Shown here piece after piece: positions 1-7,831 of a DNA stretch of 45,753 nt. The DNA lies in NCBI RefSeq assembly GCF_001442535.1, contig NZ_CP013141.1:4969267-5015019 (forward strand), in the 5' to 3' direction. The first letter of the stretch is position 1. Every line of letters begins with the position of its first letter. The position numbers were made by a program, and so were the translations under genes. This DNA is from Lysobacter antibioticus (GTDB lineage: Bacteria > Pseudomonadota > Gammaproteobacteria > Xanthomonadales > Xanthomonadaceae). Below the pieces are notes generated by a model. That model had not been told where the DNA came from, ran no database searches, and worked only from the letters and a program-made list of their open reading frames with translations.

Positions 1-2
1 CG

Positions 3-80
3 CCGCCCCATGCACCGCCGCCGCCCGCGCCGCCAGCCTGGGCGATGACCAGCGATCGCCACGTGCACCAGGTCTACTGA
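3..80 (+). CDS. C-terminal end of an unidentified protein (partial)
   Basis: An open frame enters from the left edge and stops at TGA 78-80. The 25 visible residues are proline-rich, then end in a short polar tail finishing in Val-Tyr. Most codons end in G or C, as in the confident genes of this window, and a strong terminator follows 36 bases later, so this is probably the true end of a gene. Nothing in the fragment identifies a family. Confidence 0.5.
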   Translation, partial: PPHAPPPPAPPAWAMTSDRHVHQVY

Positions 81-115
81 GCCAGGCGAAGGCGCCCTCC
101 GGGACGTACATGCGG

Positions 116-140
116 AAAGGCCGGGATCGACCCGGCCTTT
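116..140. terminator. Bidirectional intrinsic terminator
   Basis: A perfect 10-bp stem (AAAGGCCGGG / CCCGGCCTTT) with a five-base ATCGA loop. It lies between the gene fragment at the left edge and the convergent haem-uptake operon that ends at 186, so it can serve both. Confidence 0.8.
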
Positions 141-185
141 CTTGCCTCCGCGTTTCGCAACGCAGAGCACGACGTATCGCGCTCG

Positions 186-1145
186 TTACTCCGCAGGCGC
201 GGCGGTCACCCACTTGGCGAACACCGCATCGATCTCGCCGTCGGCGACGCTCTTGCCGTCTTCGAGTTTCCCGGCCTGCTCGAACAAGGGAACGATCATC
301 GCCATGCCGTCGATCTTGGTCTTGAGCCGCACGCCCGGCGCACGCTCCAGATAACGGTCCCAACGCGTGCGGACCTTGCTCCAGAAACCCTCGGTCGCCT
401 TCCAATAGGTATAGGCCGGCTTGAAGTCGACCTCGCCGGTCTTCTGGTAATCGTTGAAGCCGAATTCGCGCGCCAGCTCTTCCTGGCTGCCATCGGGCTT
501 GCGCAGCACCTTGGTGTTGAACTGCTCGTGGGTCCAGCCGTTCGGCGTGATGGTGTGGCGGTTGACCGCCGAGACCGCGTTGTAGTCGCTGCGCTTGGTG
601 TACTCGCGTCGCGGCAGCGGGCGCCAGCTGGCATCGCTGGTCCAGGTCGCGATGCCGTTGCGATAGTCCCAGTGCCCGGTGCCGCAGTAACGCGGCGCAT
701 CGCTGACCTCGTACACGCACTGGGTCCAGGCGCCGCGATTGAGTTCGGCCGGAATCTTGCGCACGTGCCAGGTCTGGTCGGCGCTGAACTCGAAACGCTG
801 CGGCGCCTCATAGACCCAGTCCTGGCGCCAGTGCTTGGTCACGTGGCCGCTTTTCGCATCGACCAGGATGTGCTGCAGCACGAGCTTGCGCGGGCTGTCC
901 TCGACCACGATGACGGTCTCGTTGCCGCCGCTGCGCATCGCCGCCGCGCGCTCGTAGCCGGGCTTGAGCAGGACGGTTTCGTCGAAGGCGAAATCGACGA
1001 TGTATTCGCCCTTCATCGCCAGGATCGAAGCGCGATCGCGCTCGATCGAGGCCTCGGCGGCCGGCACGGGAGACAGGGCCAGCACGGCACGGCTGGCGAC
1101 AAGAGTGATGGCCAGCAGGCTGGCGGTGTACAGACGTCGGGTCAT
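186..1145 (-). CDS. DUF6607 family secreted protein, last gene of the haem operon
   Basis: 319 residues. The ATG at 1145 gives a good signal peptide (basic MTRR, hydrophobic stretch, Ala-rich cleavage region near residue 24); an in-frame extension upstream to 1700 runs through the neighbouring gene and was discarded. The mature part is rich in Trp and Tyr, with repeated charged/aromatic segments, and has no membrane segment, so a periplasmic or surface location is likely. I assign it to DUF6607 from overall resemblance; that family is, as far as I recall, often encoded beside TonB receptors. It is the fourth gene after hemP, the haem receptor and a small protein, with 65 bases to the gene before it. 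A role in handling haem or iron is inference from position only. Confidence 0.7.
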   Translation of the reverse strand: MTRRLYTASLLAITLVASRAVLALSPVPAAEASIERDRASILAMKGEYIVDFAFDETVLLKPGYERAAAMRSGGNETVIVVEDSPRKLVLQHILVDAKSGHVTKHWRQDWVYEAPQRFEFSADQTWHVRKIPAELNRGAWTQCVYEVSDAPRYCGTGHWDYRNGIATWTSDASWRPLPRREYTKRSDYNAVSAVNRHTITPNGWTHEQFNTKVLRKPDGSQEELAREFGFNDYQKTGEVDFKPAYTYWKATEGFWSKVRTRWDRYLERAPGVRLKTKIDGMAMIVPLFEQAGKLEDGKSVADGEIDAVFAKWVTAAPAE

Positions 1146-1210
1146 GGCTGAACTCGATGGTTCTCGGTTGGCTGCGGAAGGGGTCGGAATAAACAGACGA
1201 AGCGGTCGGC

Positions 1211-1783
1211 TCAGGCGTACTGCGGCGGCGCGCCGTCGCGCAGGCCCGAGGCCATGCAGCAGCACACGTGCGCCTGCGGGCGCAGGCGCGCGCCCTCGCC
1301 GGCGGCGATGCGGCGCGCGTGCGCATGCCCCAGGTCCGACAGCTCGGCCGCGTCGGCGAGCAGGACGCAGTGCCCGGCTTCGTCGTGCAGCACATGCAGG
1401 CGCAGGACCTCGGCGCACCAGCGGCCGCGCAGACGACGCCACCAGCGCCGCCGCAGACGCGGCCACACGCCGCTGCGCGTATCGAAGCCACGGTGCGCGG
1501 GCAGTTCGGCGGCGGCATCGTCCCAGGCCAGGAAATCGCTGTCCGGTAGCAGGTACAGGCGCCAGCAGGCGCGGCCGGCGCCGTTGCGGAACAGCAAGGC
1601 CTCGCACAAGGCCTCGCCGTCGTGACGGACCAGCCGCTCGGCGCTGTGCGCCTGCAGCCAGCCGTCGAGGGCATCGCGATGACGCGAGGGATACACGCAC
1701 AACACCGTCGCGACCGCCGCCAAACGTTCCGGCATCGGCAAGCCGGCGCGGTCGAGCGTGGCGGTCGGCAACGTCGCGCGCAT
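1211..1783 (-). CDS. Small Arg/Cys/His-rich protein of the haem-uptake operon, function unknown
   Basis: 190 residues, cytoplasmic by appearance (no signal peptide, no membrane segment). Its ATG lies three bases after the stop codon of the haem receptor, so the two are almost certainly translationally coupled. The middle is strongly basic (a WPRLRRRWWRR run), and the C-terminal third has several His and Cys residues, including an HVCCC cluster at about residue 171. These could bind haem or metal, but that is conjecture. I do not recognise the family. Its coupling to the receptor makes a role in haem transport or handling the simplest guess. Confidence 0.7.
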   Translation of the reverse strand: MRATLPTATLDRAGLPMPERLAAVATVLCVYPSRHRDALDGWLQAHSAERLVRHDGEALCEALLFRNGAGRACWRLYLLPDSDFLAWDDAAAELPAHRGFDTRSGVWPRLRRRWWRRLRGRWCAEVLRLHVLHDEAGHCVLLADAAELSDLGHAHARRIAAGEGARLRPQAHVCCCMASGLRDGAPPQYA

Positions 1784-1786
1784 GGT

Positions 1787-4087
1787 TTACCAGCTCACCG
1801 CCACGCTCATGCCGAGGTTACGGCCGGGCGCGGTGTAGCGGTCGACGATGGCGCTGCCGGCGCTGAGGCCGGGCAGATTGGCGCCGTCCCAATACTTCTT
1901 GTCGGCGAGATTGAACACGCCGACGTTGAACTTGGCGCCGGGGGCGAAATCCCAGTGCGCGAGCAGATCGAGCACGCCGTAACCGGGCGTGGCGAAGCGG
2001 TTCGGTGCCGGCAGGTCGCTCTTGCGGTGGGCGAAACGCCCGGCGAGTTCGACCCCCCAACTGGCGCGGTCGTAGGCCACGCCGAGCGTGGCGGTCAACG
2101 GCGCGATCGACTCCAACGGCCGGTCGGCGGTCTTGTCCTCGCCCTCGCTCCAGGCCGCCGCGCCGCGCAGCGACCAACCGGCGAGGCGGTCGGAGAGCTG
2201 GCCGAAGTCGACGCCGCCGCGCAGTTCGACGCCGCGGATGCGCGCCTTGGCCACGTTCTGCGACTGGAACACGATCAACGGCGTCTGCGGCGGCGCGCTG
2301 ACCTGGCGGTTGGACTCGATGAAGTCCTTATAGTCGTTGGAGTACACCGACAACTGCGCATAGGCGGCGGCGGTGCTGAAGCGCAGGCCGAGTTCGTAAC
2401 CGTCGCTGGTCTCGGGCTTGAGGTCCGGGTTCGGGATGGCGGTGTAGCCGAACTGCAGATTGGTGAAGCCGAGGTTGACGTCGCTGTAGGGCGGCGCGCG
2501 GAAACCGCGCTGGTAGCCGCCGAACAACGACCAGTCCTGGGCGAAGTGCCAGACTGCGCCGAGCTTGGGGGAGACGCTGGTCTTGCTGAGGTCGCTGATC
2601 TTCACCCCCGGGTTGTCGGCGTTCCAGATCGGGTCCTGTTGCGGACGCAGTTCGTAACGGTCCACGCGAACCGCCGGCACCAGGCGGAACTTGCCGTCGG
2701 CGAAGCGGATCTCGTCCTGCACGAACACTCCGGCGTTGCGGGTCTTGCTGACCGGGAAATCGCGCACCGGGAAGGTATCGGGCGAAATCACGCTACTGAC
2801 CGCGCCGGTGGTCAGATTGACCGCGCGGCCGTCGCGCTTCTGCCGGAGCTCGGTGTCTTCGTATTCGAAACCGTAGGTCAGCGTGTGCTCGACCGCACCG
2901 GTCGCGAAATCCTTGTGCGCGGTGGCCTCGGCGCCGTACACGCGCTGGTCGAAATTGAACTCGCGCAGGCGCAGGGTCGGGCTGATCTCGCGACCTCCGA
3001 TCACGCTGACGCGCTGCTCGCGAGTGCGCTGGGTGGTCTCGCTGTCCTGGCGATAGACCTGCCAGCGCAGCGAATCGGCCAGCACGCTGTCGAGGCTGTC
3101 GATTTCGTGCGCGAACGCGACCCGTGCGCGGGTCTGGTGATCGTCGCCGGTCTGCGACAACACCCGCACCTGCGGCGCGCCCGGCATCGACAAGGCGGTG
3201 CCGCGGGCGCTGAAGACCTGGGTGTCGGTCTGGTCTTCGCTGCCTTCCACGGTCAGGCGGAAGCGCTGGCGGTCGCTCGGCGCATACACCAGCTTGGCCA
3301 GCAGGCTGCGGCCTTCGTTGCTCTGCGGGTTGGGCCGGGTGCGGCGAGCATCCAGCGCGGCGTTCCCGCCCTGGTTGCCGGTCTCCTCGCCCTGGTGATG
3401 ATTGAGCACGACCAAGCCGGACCAGCGCTCGCCGCCGAAGGCCGCGGTGGCGCCGCCGAACAGGCTTTCGTTCTTGCCGTCGTAACCGGCCTTGAGGCCG
3501 AAGTAGCTGCCGGCACCGTCCTTAAGGTAGTCGGCCGGGTCCTTGGTGACGAACGAGACCACGCCACCGAGCGCGTCGGAGCCGTGCAGTGCGCTGCTCG
3601 GGCCGCGCACGACCTCGACTTCCTTGACCGTATCGAGGTCGACGAAATTGCGCCCGGCGTTGGAGAAGCTGCCGATCGAGAAACTGTCGGACACCGAGAT
3701 GCCGTCGACCAACACCCGCACGCGGTTGCCGCCGAGGCCGCGGATGCGGATGTCGCCGAGGCCGAAGCGCTCGCTGTTGGCGCCGACCTCGATGCCCGGC
3801 TCGTAGCGGAACAGATCCTTCAGGTCGCGGACCAGTTCGCGGTCCATGCGTTCGCGGTCGATCGCGCTGACCGTCGCCGCCACATCCTCCACGGCGCGCT
3901 CGGTGCGCGTGGCGCTGACCACGACGCGCTGGAGTTCGTTGACGTCGGCACTGTCGGCGGCATCGGCCGCGGCGGCGACTGCAGGCAGGGCCAGCGACAA
4001 GGCCAGGGCGAGCGCGCAGCGCACCGGCGCGCGCAGCGATGGGGAAGCGGAACGAGCGGGCACGGCAATAGTAAGAACGCAGGACAT
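1787..4087 (-). CDS. TonB-dependent haem/haemoglobin receptor
   Basis: Outer-membrane receptor of 766 residues that would import haem using TonB energy. From the ATG at 4087 there is a signal peptide (hydrophobic residues about 24-41, Ala-rich cleavage site), a TonB-box-like segment (QRVVVSATRTE, 53-63), the plug with its RIRGLGGNR and GVVSFVTKDP landmarks, then a beta-barrel ending in an aromatic residue (Trp), as outer-membrane proteins do. The barrel carries the FRAP (about 529) and NPDL (about 553) motifs that flank the conserved His region in haem receptors. An in-frame ATG at 4213 would add 42 residues ahead of the signal peptide and was rejected. It follows hemP and precedes two small genes in a Fur-controlled operon. 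Confidence 0.93.
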   Translation of the reverse strand: MSCVLTIAVPARSASPSLRAPVRCALALALSLALPAVAAAADAADSADVNELQRVVVSATRTERAVEDVAATVSAIDRERMDRELVRDLKDLFRYEPGIEVGANSERFGLGDIRIRGLGGNRVRVLVDGISVSDSFSIGSFSNAGRNFVDLDTVKEVEVVRGPSSALHGSDALGGVVSFVTKDPADYLKDGAGSYFGLKAGYDGKNESLFGGATAAFGGERWSGLVVLNHHQGEETGNQGGNAALDARRTRPNPQSNEGRSLLAKLVYAPSDRQRFRLTVEGSEDQTDTQVFSARGTALSMPGAPQVRVLSQTGDDHQTRARVAFAHEIDSLDSVLADSLRWQVYRQDSETTQRTREQRVSVIGGREISPTLRLREFNFDQRVYGAEATAHKDFATGAVEHTLTYGFEYEDTELRQKRDGRAVNLTTGAVSSVISPDTFPVRDFPVSKTRNAGVFVQDEIRFADGKFRLVPAVRVDRYELRPQQDPIWNADNPGVKISDLSKTSVSPKLGAVWHFAQDWSLFGGYQRGFRAPPYSDVNLGFTNLQFGYTAIPNPDLKPETSDGYELGLRFSTAAAYAQLSVYSNDYKDFIESNRQVSAPPQTPLIVFQSQNVAKARIRGVELRGGVDFGQLSDRLAGWSLRGAAAWSEGEDKTADRPLESIAPLTATLGVAYDRASWGVELAGRFAHRKSDLPAPNRFATPGYGVLDLLAHWDFAPGAKFNVGVFNLADKKYWDGANLPGLSAGSAIVDRYTAPGRNLGMSVAVSW

Positions 4088-4395
4088 TCGGTCGGACTCG
4101 GTAGTGGATTGGCCGAGGCGAGCGGGCGTCCGTTGCAACCATTGTGCAAAGCGGAGGGGCTGGCAGCCTTGAGAGAGAAGGTGCTGGCGGATCGGCCGAA
4201 GCCGACGCGCCATACCGCCCTCCTGCCGGGAGCGCGGTATGGCGGATGACGCGGGCGTGGCGTTGCGATCGGCTTGGGAGGTACCGCTTCAAATTCAGAA
4301 GCGGGTGCGGCTGGACGGGCTTGGCTGGATCGCGCCGATCGCCGGGTTACTTGGATTACGCCAATCGCGGTGTTACTTGGAACTGCATCGCAGGA
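4088..4395. other. Intergenic leader between hemP and the haem receptor
   Basis: About 300 bases with no credible gene. The open frames that cross it have poor codon bias and continue antisense through the receptor. The part nearest hemP contains the triple CCAAGTAA repeat described separately. No clear second promoter or Fur box is visible, so the receptor is probably read from the hemP promoter. Confidence 0.5.
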
Positions 4396-4403
4396 TTACT
4401 TGG
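4347..4403 (-). repeat. Three copies of CCAAGTAA at the hemP stop codon
   Basis: Read on the minus strand, CCAAGTAA occurs at 4403-4396, 4380-4373 and 4354-4347. The first copy is the Lys codon and TAA stop of hemP. The next two follow at 23 and 26 bases. The surroundings are also loosely alike, so the 3-prime end of hemP seems to have been partly duplicated. Confidence 0.6.
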
Positions 4404-4647
4404 TGAGGATCAGCTTGTCGTTGCGGGTGTGACGCAAGCGATAGACCTCGCCGCCATGGCGGATCAACACTTCACGCGCGCCGCGAAGCAAGGCCGTGCT
4501 TTCGACCAGGACGCCTTGGGCGGCGGCGACGACGACCGAGGTCGCCGAGGCCGAAGCGATGGAGGGCACGGCGACGGGCGCCGCGACGGCAGCCAGGGGA
4601 CGATCGCTACGGGGTTTCAGTTGCAGCACCGGATTGCGCAGAGACAT
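4396..4647 (-). CDS. hemP: Haemin uptake protein HemP
   Basis: 83 residues. The C-terminal 35 residues carry the HemP signature: an I-x-HGGE-x-YRLRHTR core followed by NDKLILTK at the very end. The N-terminal half is Ala/Val/Ser-rich and variable, as is usual when HemP carries an extension. HemP proteins are small cytoplasmic proteins encoded at the head of haem-uptake operons; in some bacteria they act as activators of the receptor gene. It is the first gene after a strong Fur box centred about 45 bases upstream, followed by the haem receptor. The start at 4647 is the first ATG after that box. Confidence 0.88.
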   Translation of the reverse strand: MSLRNPVLQLKPRSDRPLAAVAAPVAVPSIASASATSVVVAAAQGVLVESTALLRGAREVLIRHGGEVYRLRHTRNDKLILTK

Positions 4648-4682
4648 GACGGTGGCTCGTTGGGGGTGGGCTCGACAAAAAT

Positions 4683-4701
4683 GATAATGATTCTCATTTG
4701 A
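4683..4701 (-). promoter_or_regulatory. Fur box upstream of hemP
   Basis: The 19 bases GATAATGATTCTCATTTGA match the Fur consensus GATAATGATAATCATTATC at 14 of 19 positions, including the whole left half. It lies 36-54 bases before the hemP start, so iron-loaded Fur would be expected to repress the haem operon. Confidence 0.85.
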
Positions 4702-4773
4702 CAGTCAACACCCCAACCGCCGGATCTGCGACCCCGGTCATGCGCGGTCCGCTCCTCCCCGTCTCAGGCCGAC

Positions 4774-5745
4774 TCAGGCCGTCGCGCTCTCCACCCGCTG
4801 CCAACCGGCTTCGTCGATGCGCTCGACCCAGTCCAGCGCCTGCAGGTTCTGCAGCAGTTGTTCGGTGCGGCTGGCGCCGAGAATCACGCTGGAAACGTGC
4901 GGGTTACGCAGGCACCAGGCGATCGCCAACGGCGCCGGCTCCGCGCCGAGCTCGCGCGCGACCGCGACGAAGGCGTCGGCGCGTTGCGGCCTCCGCTGGT
5001 CCGAGCTGCCGAGCACGATCCGCTGCAGCCACTGCTGGTCGGCCTGGCCGAGCCGGCTCTGCGCGGAAATTCCGTCGCGATATTTGCCGGTCAGCAAGCC
5101 CGAGGCCAGCGGCGACCAGATCGTCGTGCCGAGGCCGAGTTCGGCATACAGCGGCGCATATTCCAGTTCGACCCGCTCGCGATGCAGCAGGTTGTACTGC
5201 GGCTGCTCCATGGTCGGCGCATGCAGATGATGAGCGCGGGCGATCTTGTGCGCCTCGCGGATCAGCGCCGCCGGCCATTCCGAAGTGCCCCAATACAAGA
5301 CCTTGCCCTGGCGGATCAGCGCGTCCATCGCCCACACGGTTTCCTCGACCGGCACGTCCGGATCGGGACGATGGCAGTAGTACAGATCGAGATGCTCGAC
5401 ACGCAGCCGGCGCAGCGCGTCGTGGCAGGCTTCGGTGACATGCTTGCGCGACAATCCCTTCTGGGTCGGCCCGGGTTCCTCGACCGAGCCGAACATGACC
5501 TTGCTCGACACGCAGTAGCCGTCGCGCGGCAGGCGCAGATCGGCGATCGCCTCGCCCATCACCCGCTCCGCCTCGCCGTTGGCATAGCCTTCGGCGTTGT
5601 CGAAGAAATTGATGCCGTGGTCCCAGGCCGCGGCGATCAGCTCGCGGGCGGTGTCGCGGCCGATCTGCGCGCCGAAGGTGACCCAGGCGCCGAACGACAG
5701 CGCCGAAATCTGGAGGCCGGATGAACCGAGGCGACGGTACTGCAT
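4774..5745 (-). CDS. Aldo/keto reductase, potassium-channel beta-subunit-like subfamily
   Basis: 323 residues, cytoplasmic NADPH-dependent reductase of the AKR superfamily with a TIM-barrel fold. The catalytic tetrad is visible: Asp49 (FFDN), Tyr54, Lys82 (SSKVMFG) and His125 (YYCHRPD). The N-terminus (YRRLGSSGLQISALSFGAW) and the GTSEW and QPQYNLLHR segments fit the subfamily that includes YghZ and Kv-channel beta subunits. Length is normal. The substrate cannot be told; relatives reduce aldehydes such as methylglyoxal. It stands alone, divergent from the gene at 5816 and tail-to-promoter with hemP. Confidence 0.9.
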   Translation of the reverse strand: MQYRRLGSSGLQISALSFGAWVTFGAQIGRDTARELIAAAWDHGINFFDNAEGYANGEAERVMGEAIADLRLPRDGYCVSSKVMFGSVEEPGPTQKGLSRKHVTEACHDALRRLRVEHLDLYYCHRPDPDVPVEETVWAMDALIRQGKVLYWGTSEWPAALIREAHKIARAHHLHAPTMEQPQYNLLHRERVELEYAPLYAELGLGTTIWSPLASGLLTGKYRDGISAQSRLGQADQQWLQRIVLGSSDQRRPQRADAFVAVARELGAEPAPLAIAWCLRNPHVSSVILGASRTEQLLQNLQALDWVERIDEAGWQRVESATA

Positions 5746-5815
5746 GGATGCACTCCAAACTGAGCGGTGACTGCGGTCATGCTACGCCCCTGGACGATGC
5801 GACAAAGGACTGCAT

Positions 5816-6769
5816 GTGGCGATGACGAACCTGAAAACCCGAGGCCTGATCGTGATCTTCATCGCGATCGCCGTCGCATTGTTGGCCTGGCAACTGTGGC
5901 GCCTGCGCACGCCGGCGCCCGCGCTGCCCGAACCGGACGCCGTGCAGGCCGAGGTCGCCGATGCAGCGCCCGAAACGGCCGACACCGCACCGGCCGCCGC
6001 CACGTCGCGCAAGATCCAGCCCGCCGCCGGCGACTACCGCAACCCGGCCCTGGCCGAGCTGAAGAACCGCGCCGACGCCGGCGACAGCCGCGCCTCCTGC
6101 CAACTGGGCATGGAGCTGCTGCGCTGCACCGACCTGTCGGCCGCCGAGCAGGTGCTGGCCGCGGCCGACGACAACGCCCGTCCGGACATGCCGGCCGAGC
6201 AACGCGCCTACATGAGCAAACTCGAAAACCGCGCGCGGCACATGGTCGCCGAATGCCGCAACGCGCCCGACGACGCCTGGAAACAAGGCAACCATTACCT
6301 GCGCCAGGCCGCCCTCGCCGGCGAACCCGAAGCGATGTACCGCTACGCCCGCGGCGACTCGGTCCTGATCGATTACTCGCGCATGGGCACGCCCGAGTTC
6401 GACCGCTGGCGCGCCGAAGCCGGCAACATGATGCAGCTCTCGTTCGAAGCCGGTTACCTGCCCTCGGTGTTCGACCTGATGGTCGGCTACAGCGACAACT
6501 CCTCGCCGATCACCGGCCTGATCCCGAACGACCCGACCAAGGCCCGCGCCATGCGCTTGCTGATCGGCCGCCTCTCCGGTAAACCCGCCGACCGCCCGGA
6601 AGCGCGCCATGCCGCCCTGGAACCGGCCGCCGTTGCCCTGGCCGCGCAATGGCAGCGCGACTATTTCCCGACCCTGAAGCCGCCGTTGCAACGCATGCCC
6701 CGGGTCATGCCGGCCGGCTTCGCCTCGTTGTATGCGGACGAGAACGTCGAGAGCCCGTGTTCGCAGTGA
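5816..6769 (+). CDS. Membrane-anchored protein of unknown function with Sel1/TPR-like helices
   Basis: 317 residues. A single hydrophobic segment (about residues 9-25) right after a short basic N-terminus suggests an inner-membrane anchor with the rest in the periplasm. An Ala/Pro/Glu-rich linker (30-65) follows. The remainder is helical, with short Sel1/TPR-like pieces (GDSRASCQLGMELL; GEPEAMYRYARG), but not enough regular repeats to call a domain. I chose the GTG at 5816 because the AAAGGA at 5804-5809 sits six bases before it; the ATG at 5822 is the alternative. Orphan gene, divergent from the aldo/keto reductase. Confidence 0.75.
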   Translation: MAMTNLKTRGLIVIFIAIAVALLAWQLWRLRTPAPALPEPDAVQAEVADAAPETADTAPAAATSRKIQPAAGDYRNPALAELKNRADAGDSRASCQLGMELLRCTDLSAAEQVLAAADDNARPDMPAEQRAYMSKLENRARHMVAECRNAPDDAWKQGNHYLRQAALAGEPEAMYRYARGDSVLIDYSRMGTPEFDRWRAEAGNMMQLSFEAGYLPSVFDLMVGYSDNSSPITGLIPNDPTKARAMRLLIGRLSGKPADRPEARHAALEPAAVALAAQWQRDYFPTLKPPLQRMPRVMPAGFASLYADENVESPCSQ

Positions 6770-6995
6770 AGTGCGTGAGCGAGGCTCTTTCGGTCCTTCG
6801 ATTCGGCTGCTTGCATAGTCAAACGCCGCAGTCTTGCGGCGCGCGTACCAAGCAAGATCTGGATCAAACGCCAAAAGCTTCCGCCACTAAAGCGGCGGGT
6901 TACTTTCTTTTGTCATAAGCAACAAAAGAAAGGTAACCAAAGAAAAATGCTTTTCTTTGAATCAAGGGCCCGCACGATCGGTGCCGACGCGGGGA

Positions 6996-7051
6996 TTTTT
7001 CATACGGGACATCCCTGTCCCGATGAAAAACGGCGCGCATCCCTGCGCGCC
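6996..7051. repeat. Hairpins A and B, left arm of repeat element copy 1
   Basis: Hairpin A (6996-7030) has a 15-bp stem with one bulged A and a TCCC loop. Hairpin B (7032-7051) is a perfect 8-bp stem GGCGCGCA / TGCGCGCC, again with a TCCC loop. Both loops sit in the same ATCCCTG context. Confidence 0.8.
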
Positions 7052-7117
7052 GCCCTCCGGGTCTTCTATTGCCTTCGCTAGATCGAGACGACGCACAGCA
7101 ACGGCCAAGGCCAAATC

Positions 7118-7147
7118 AAAGCCAAAGCCAAAGCCAAAGCCAAAGCC
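7118..7147. repeat. (AAAGCC)5 hexanucleotide microsatellite
   Basis: Five perfect AAAGCC units, preceded by degenerate units from about 7104. It lies just inside the left arm of the repeat element. In translation it gives Lys-Pro repeats, which creates a spurious open frame. Confidence 0.9.
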
Positions 7148-7182
7148 GACAATAGGAACCCGAAGCGCCGCAACGCCCCCCT

Positions 7183-7290
7183 GTAGGAGCGGCGTAAGCC
7201 GCGACCACGGGACGTGCAGAGACAGCAGCGCCGATGCATTCCATCGAGGCGACACCCTGTCGCAGGGTAGGAGCGGCGCAAGCCGCGACC
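7183..7290 (+). repeat. Pair of GTAG-type REP hairpins, 84 bases apart
   Basis: GTAGGAGCGGCG...GCCGCGACC hairpins at 7183-7206 and 7267-7290 in the same orientation. The GTAG end and GC-rich palindrome match the REP class described in Stenotrophomonas and Pseudomonas relatives. The 84-base spacing recurs (as 84-85) at two other places in this window. Confidence 0.85.
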
Positions 7291-7324
7291 ACGCAGCTGC
7301 GCCCCCCTGCGCCGGCGGCCGCAG

Positions 7325-7348
7325 GGTCGCGGCTTGCGCCGCTCCTAC
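7325..7348 (-). repeat. GTAG-type REP hairpin, inverted
   Basis: Same REP as the pair just upstream, in the opposite orientation (ending ...GCTCCTAC on the plus strand). Together with 7267-7290 it forms a head-to-tail inverted pair like a BIME. Confidence 0.85.
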
Positions 7349-7377
7349 CCAAAAGCGGTCGCGAACCGTCTGCCATT

Positions 7378-7401
7378 GACGTTGACGTTGACGTTGACGT
7401 T
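7378..7401. repeat. (GACGTT)4 hexanucleotide microsatellite
   Basis: Four perfect GACGTT units plus a partial one, just before the right arm of the repeat element. The unit differs from the AAAGCC unit on the other side of the core. Confidence 0.88.
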
Positions 7402-7451
7402 GAAGCTCGGCGTAGCACCGAACTCGCAATGCAACCGTAGACCCGGAGGGC

Positions 7452-7505
7452 GGCGCACAGGACGTGCGCCGTTTTCCGATAAGACAAGGATGTCTTATCG
7501 GAAAA
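7452..7505. repeat. Hairpins B and A, right arm of repeat element copy 1
   Basis: Hairpin B (7452-7470): 7-bp stem GGCGCAC / GTGCGCC. Hairpin A (7472-7505): perfect 15-bp stem TTTTCCGATAAGACA / TGTCTTATCGGAAAA with an AGGA loop. They occupy the mirrored positions of the left-arm hairpins. Many stem bases differ, yet pairing is kept. Confidence 0.85.
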
Positions 7506-7673
7506 TCCCGGCGCGAGCTGCGAACTCGCAGGGGAGCTTCGTCAAGGAAAGCCCTTTTCTTTGGTTACTTTTCTTTTGGGCCAACAAAAGAAAGTAACCC
7601 GGCCGCGTCAGCGGACGGAAGCTTTGCTGTTGATGTTGCCTGACTGCCTAGTGCGGCAAGACCGACGTAGCGC

Positions 7674-7831
7674 GGTCGCGGCGTATGACGCCAGGAAATT
7701 CCTATGGGACGCCGCTTCTACCCACGCGATGGCGCATCGCTTGAATGGATGACATCGGCGCGATTGCCTCTGCGCGTCCCTTGATCGCGGCTTGTGGCCG
7801 AAGGAAATCCAGTAGGACGCCGCTCCTACCC
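7674..7831. repeat. Two degenerate REP-like units flanking unique sequence
   Basis: 7674-7723 and 7783-7831 share a pattern: a TCGCGGC start, AGGAAAT in the middle, and GACGCCGCT-x-CTACCC at the end. The ends resemble the two halves of the REP palindrome pulled apart by a 20-base insert. The rest of 7626-7980 has no gene I can support. Confidence 0.55.

Larger units (their letters stand above)
6873..7625. repeat. Two-armed inverted hairpin repeat element, copy 1
   Basis: A non-coding element bounded by inverted ends (AAAAGCTTCCGCC... at 6873; ...CGGAAGCTTT ending at 7625). Each arm of roughly 200 bases is a chain of hairpins: C (6899-6937; 7564-7598), D (6938-6959), A (6996-7030; 7472-7505) and B (7032-7051; 7452-7470), then CGCCCTCCGGGTCT pointing inward. 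The arms are imperfect inverted copies of each other. The core holds (AAAGCC)5, three REPs and (GACGTT)4. The left arm is over 90% identical by eye to that of the copy at 12651. No transposase is present. It behaves like a non-autonomous, MITE-like or structural repeat. Confidence 0.75.

Noticed and set aside
1622..4249. Plus-strand open frame of 875 codons opposite the haem receptor
   Set aside because: It is antisense to a receptor with all family motifs, its translation has low complexity (Ala/Gly/Arg/Val), and such frames are common in high-GC genes.
6957..7379. Lys-Pro repeat protein inside the repeat element
   Set aside because: The repeats come from the AAAGCC microsatellite, and the rest from hairpins. 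The matching frame in copy 2 has a different core sequence.
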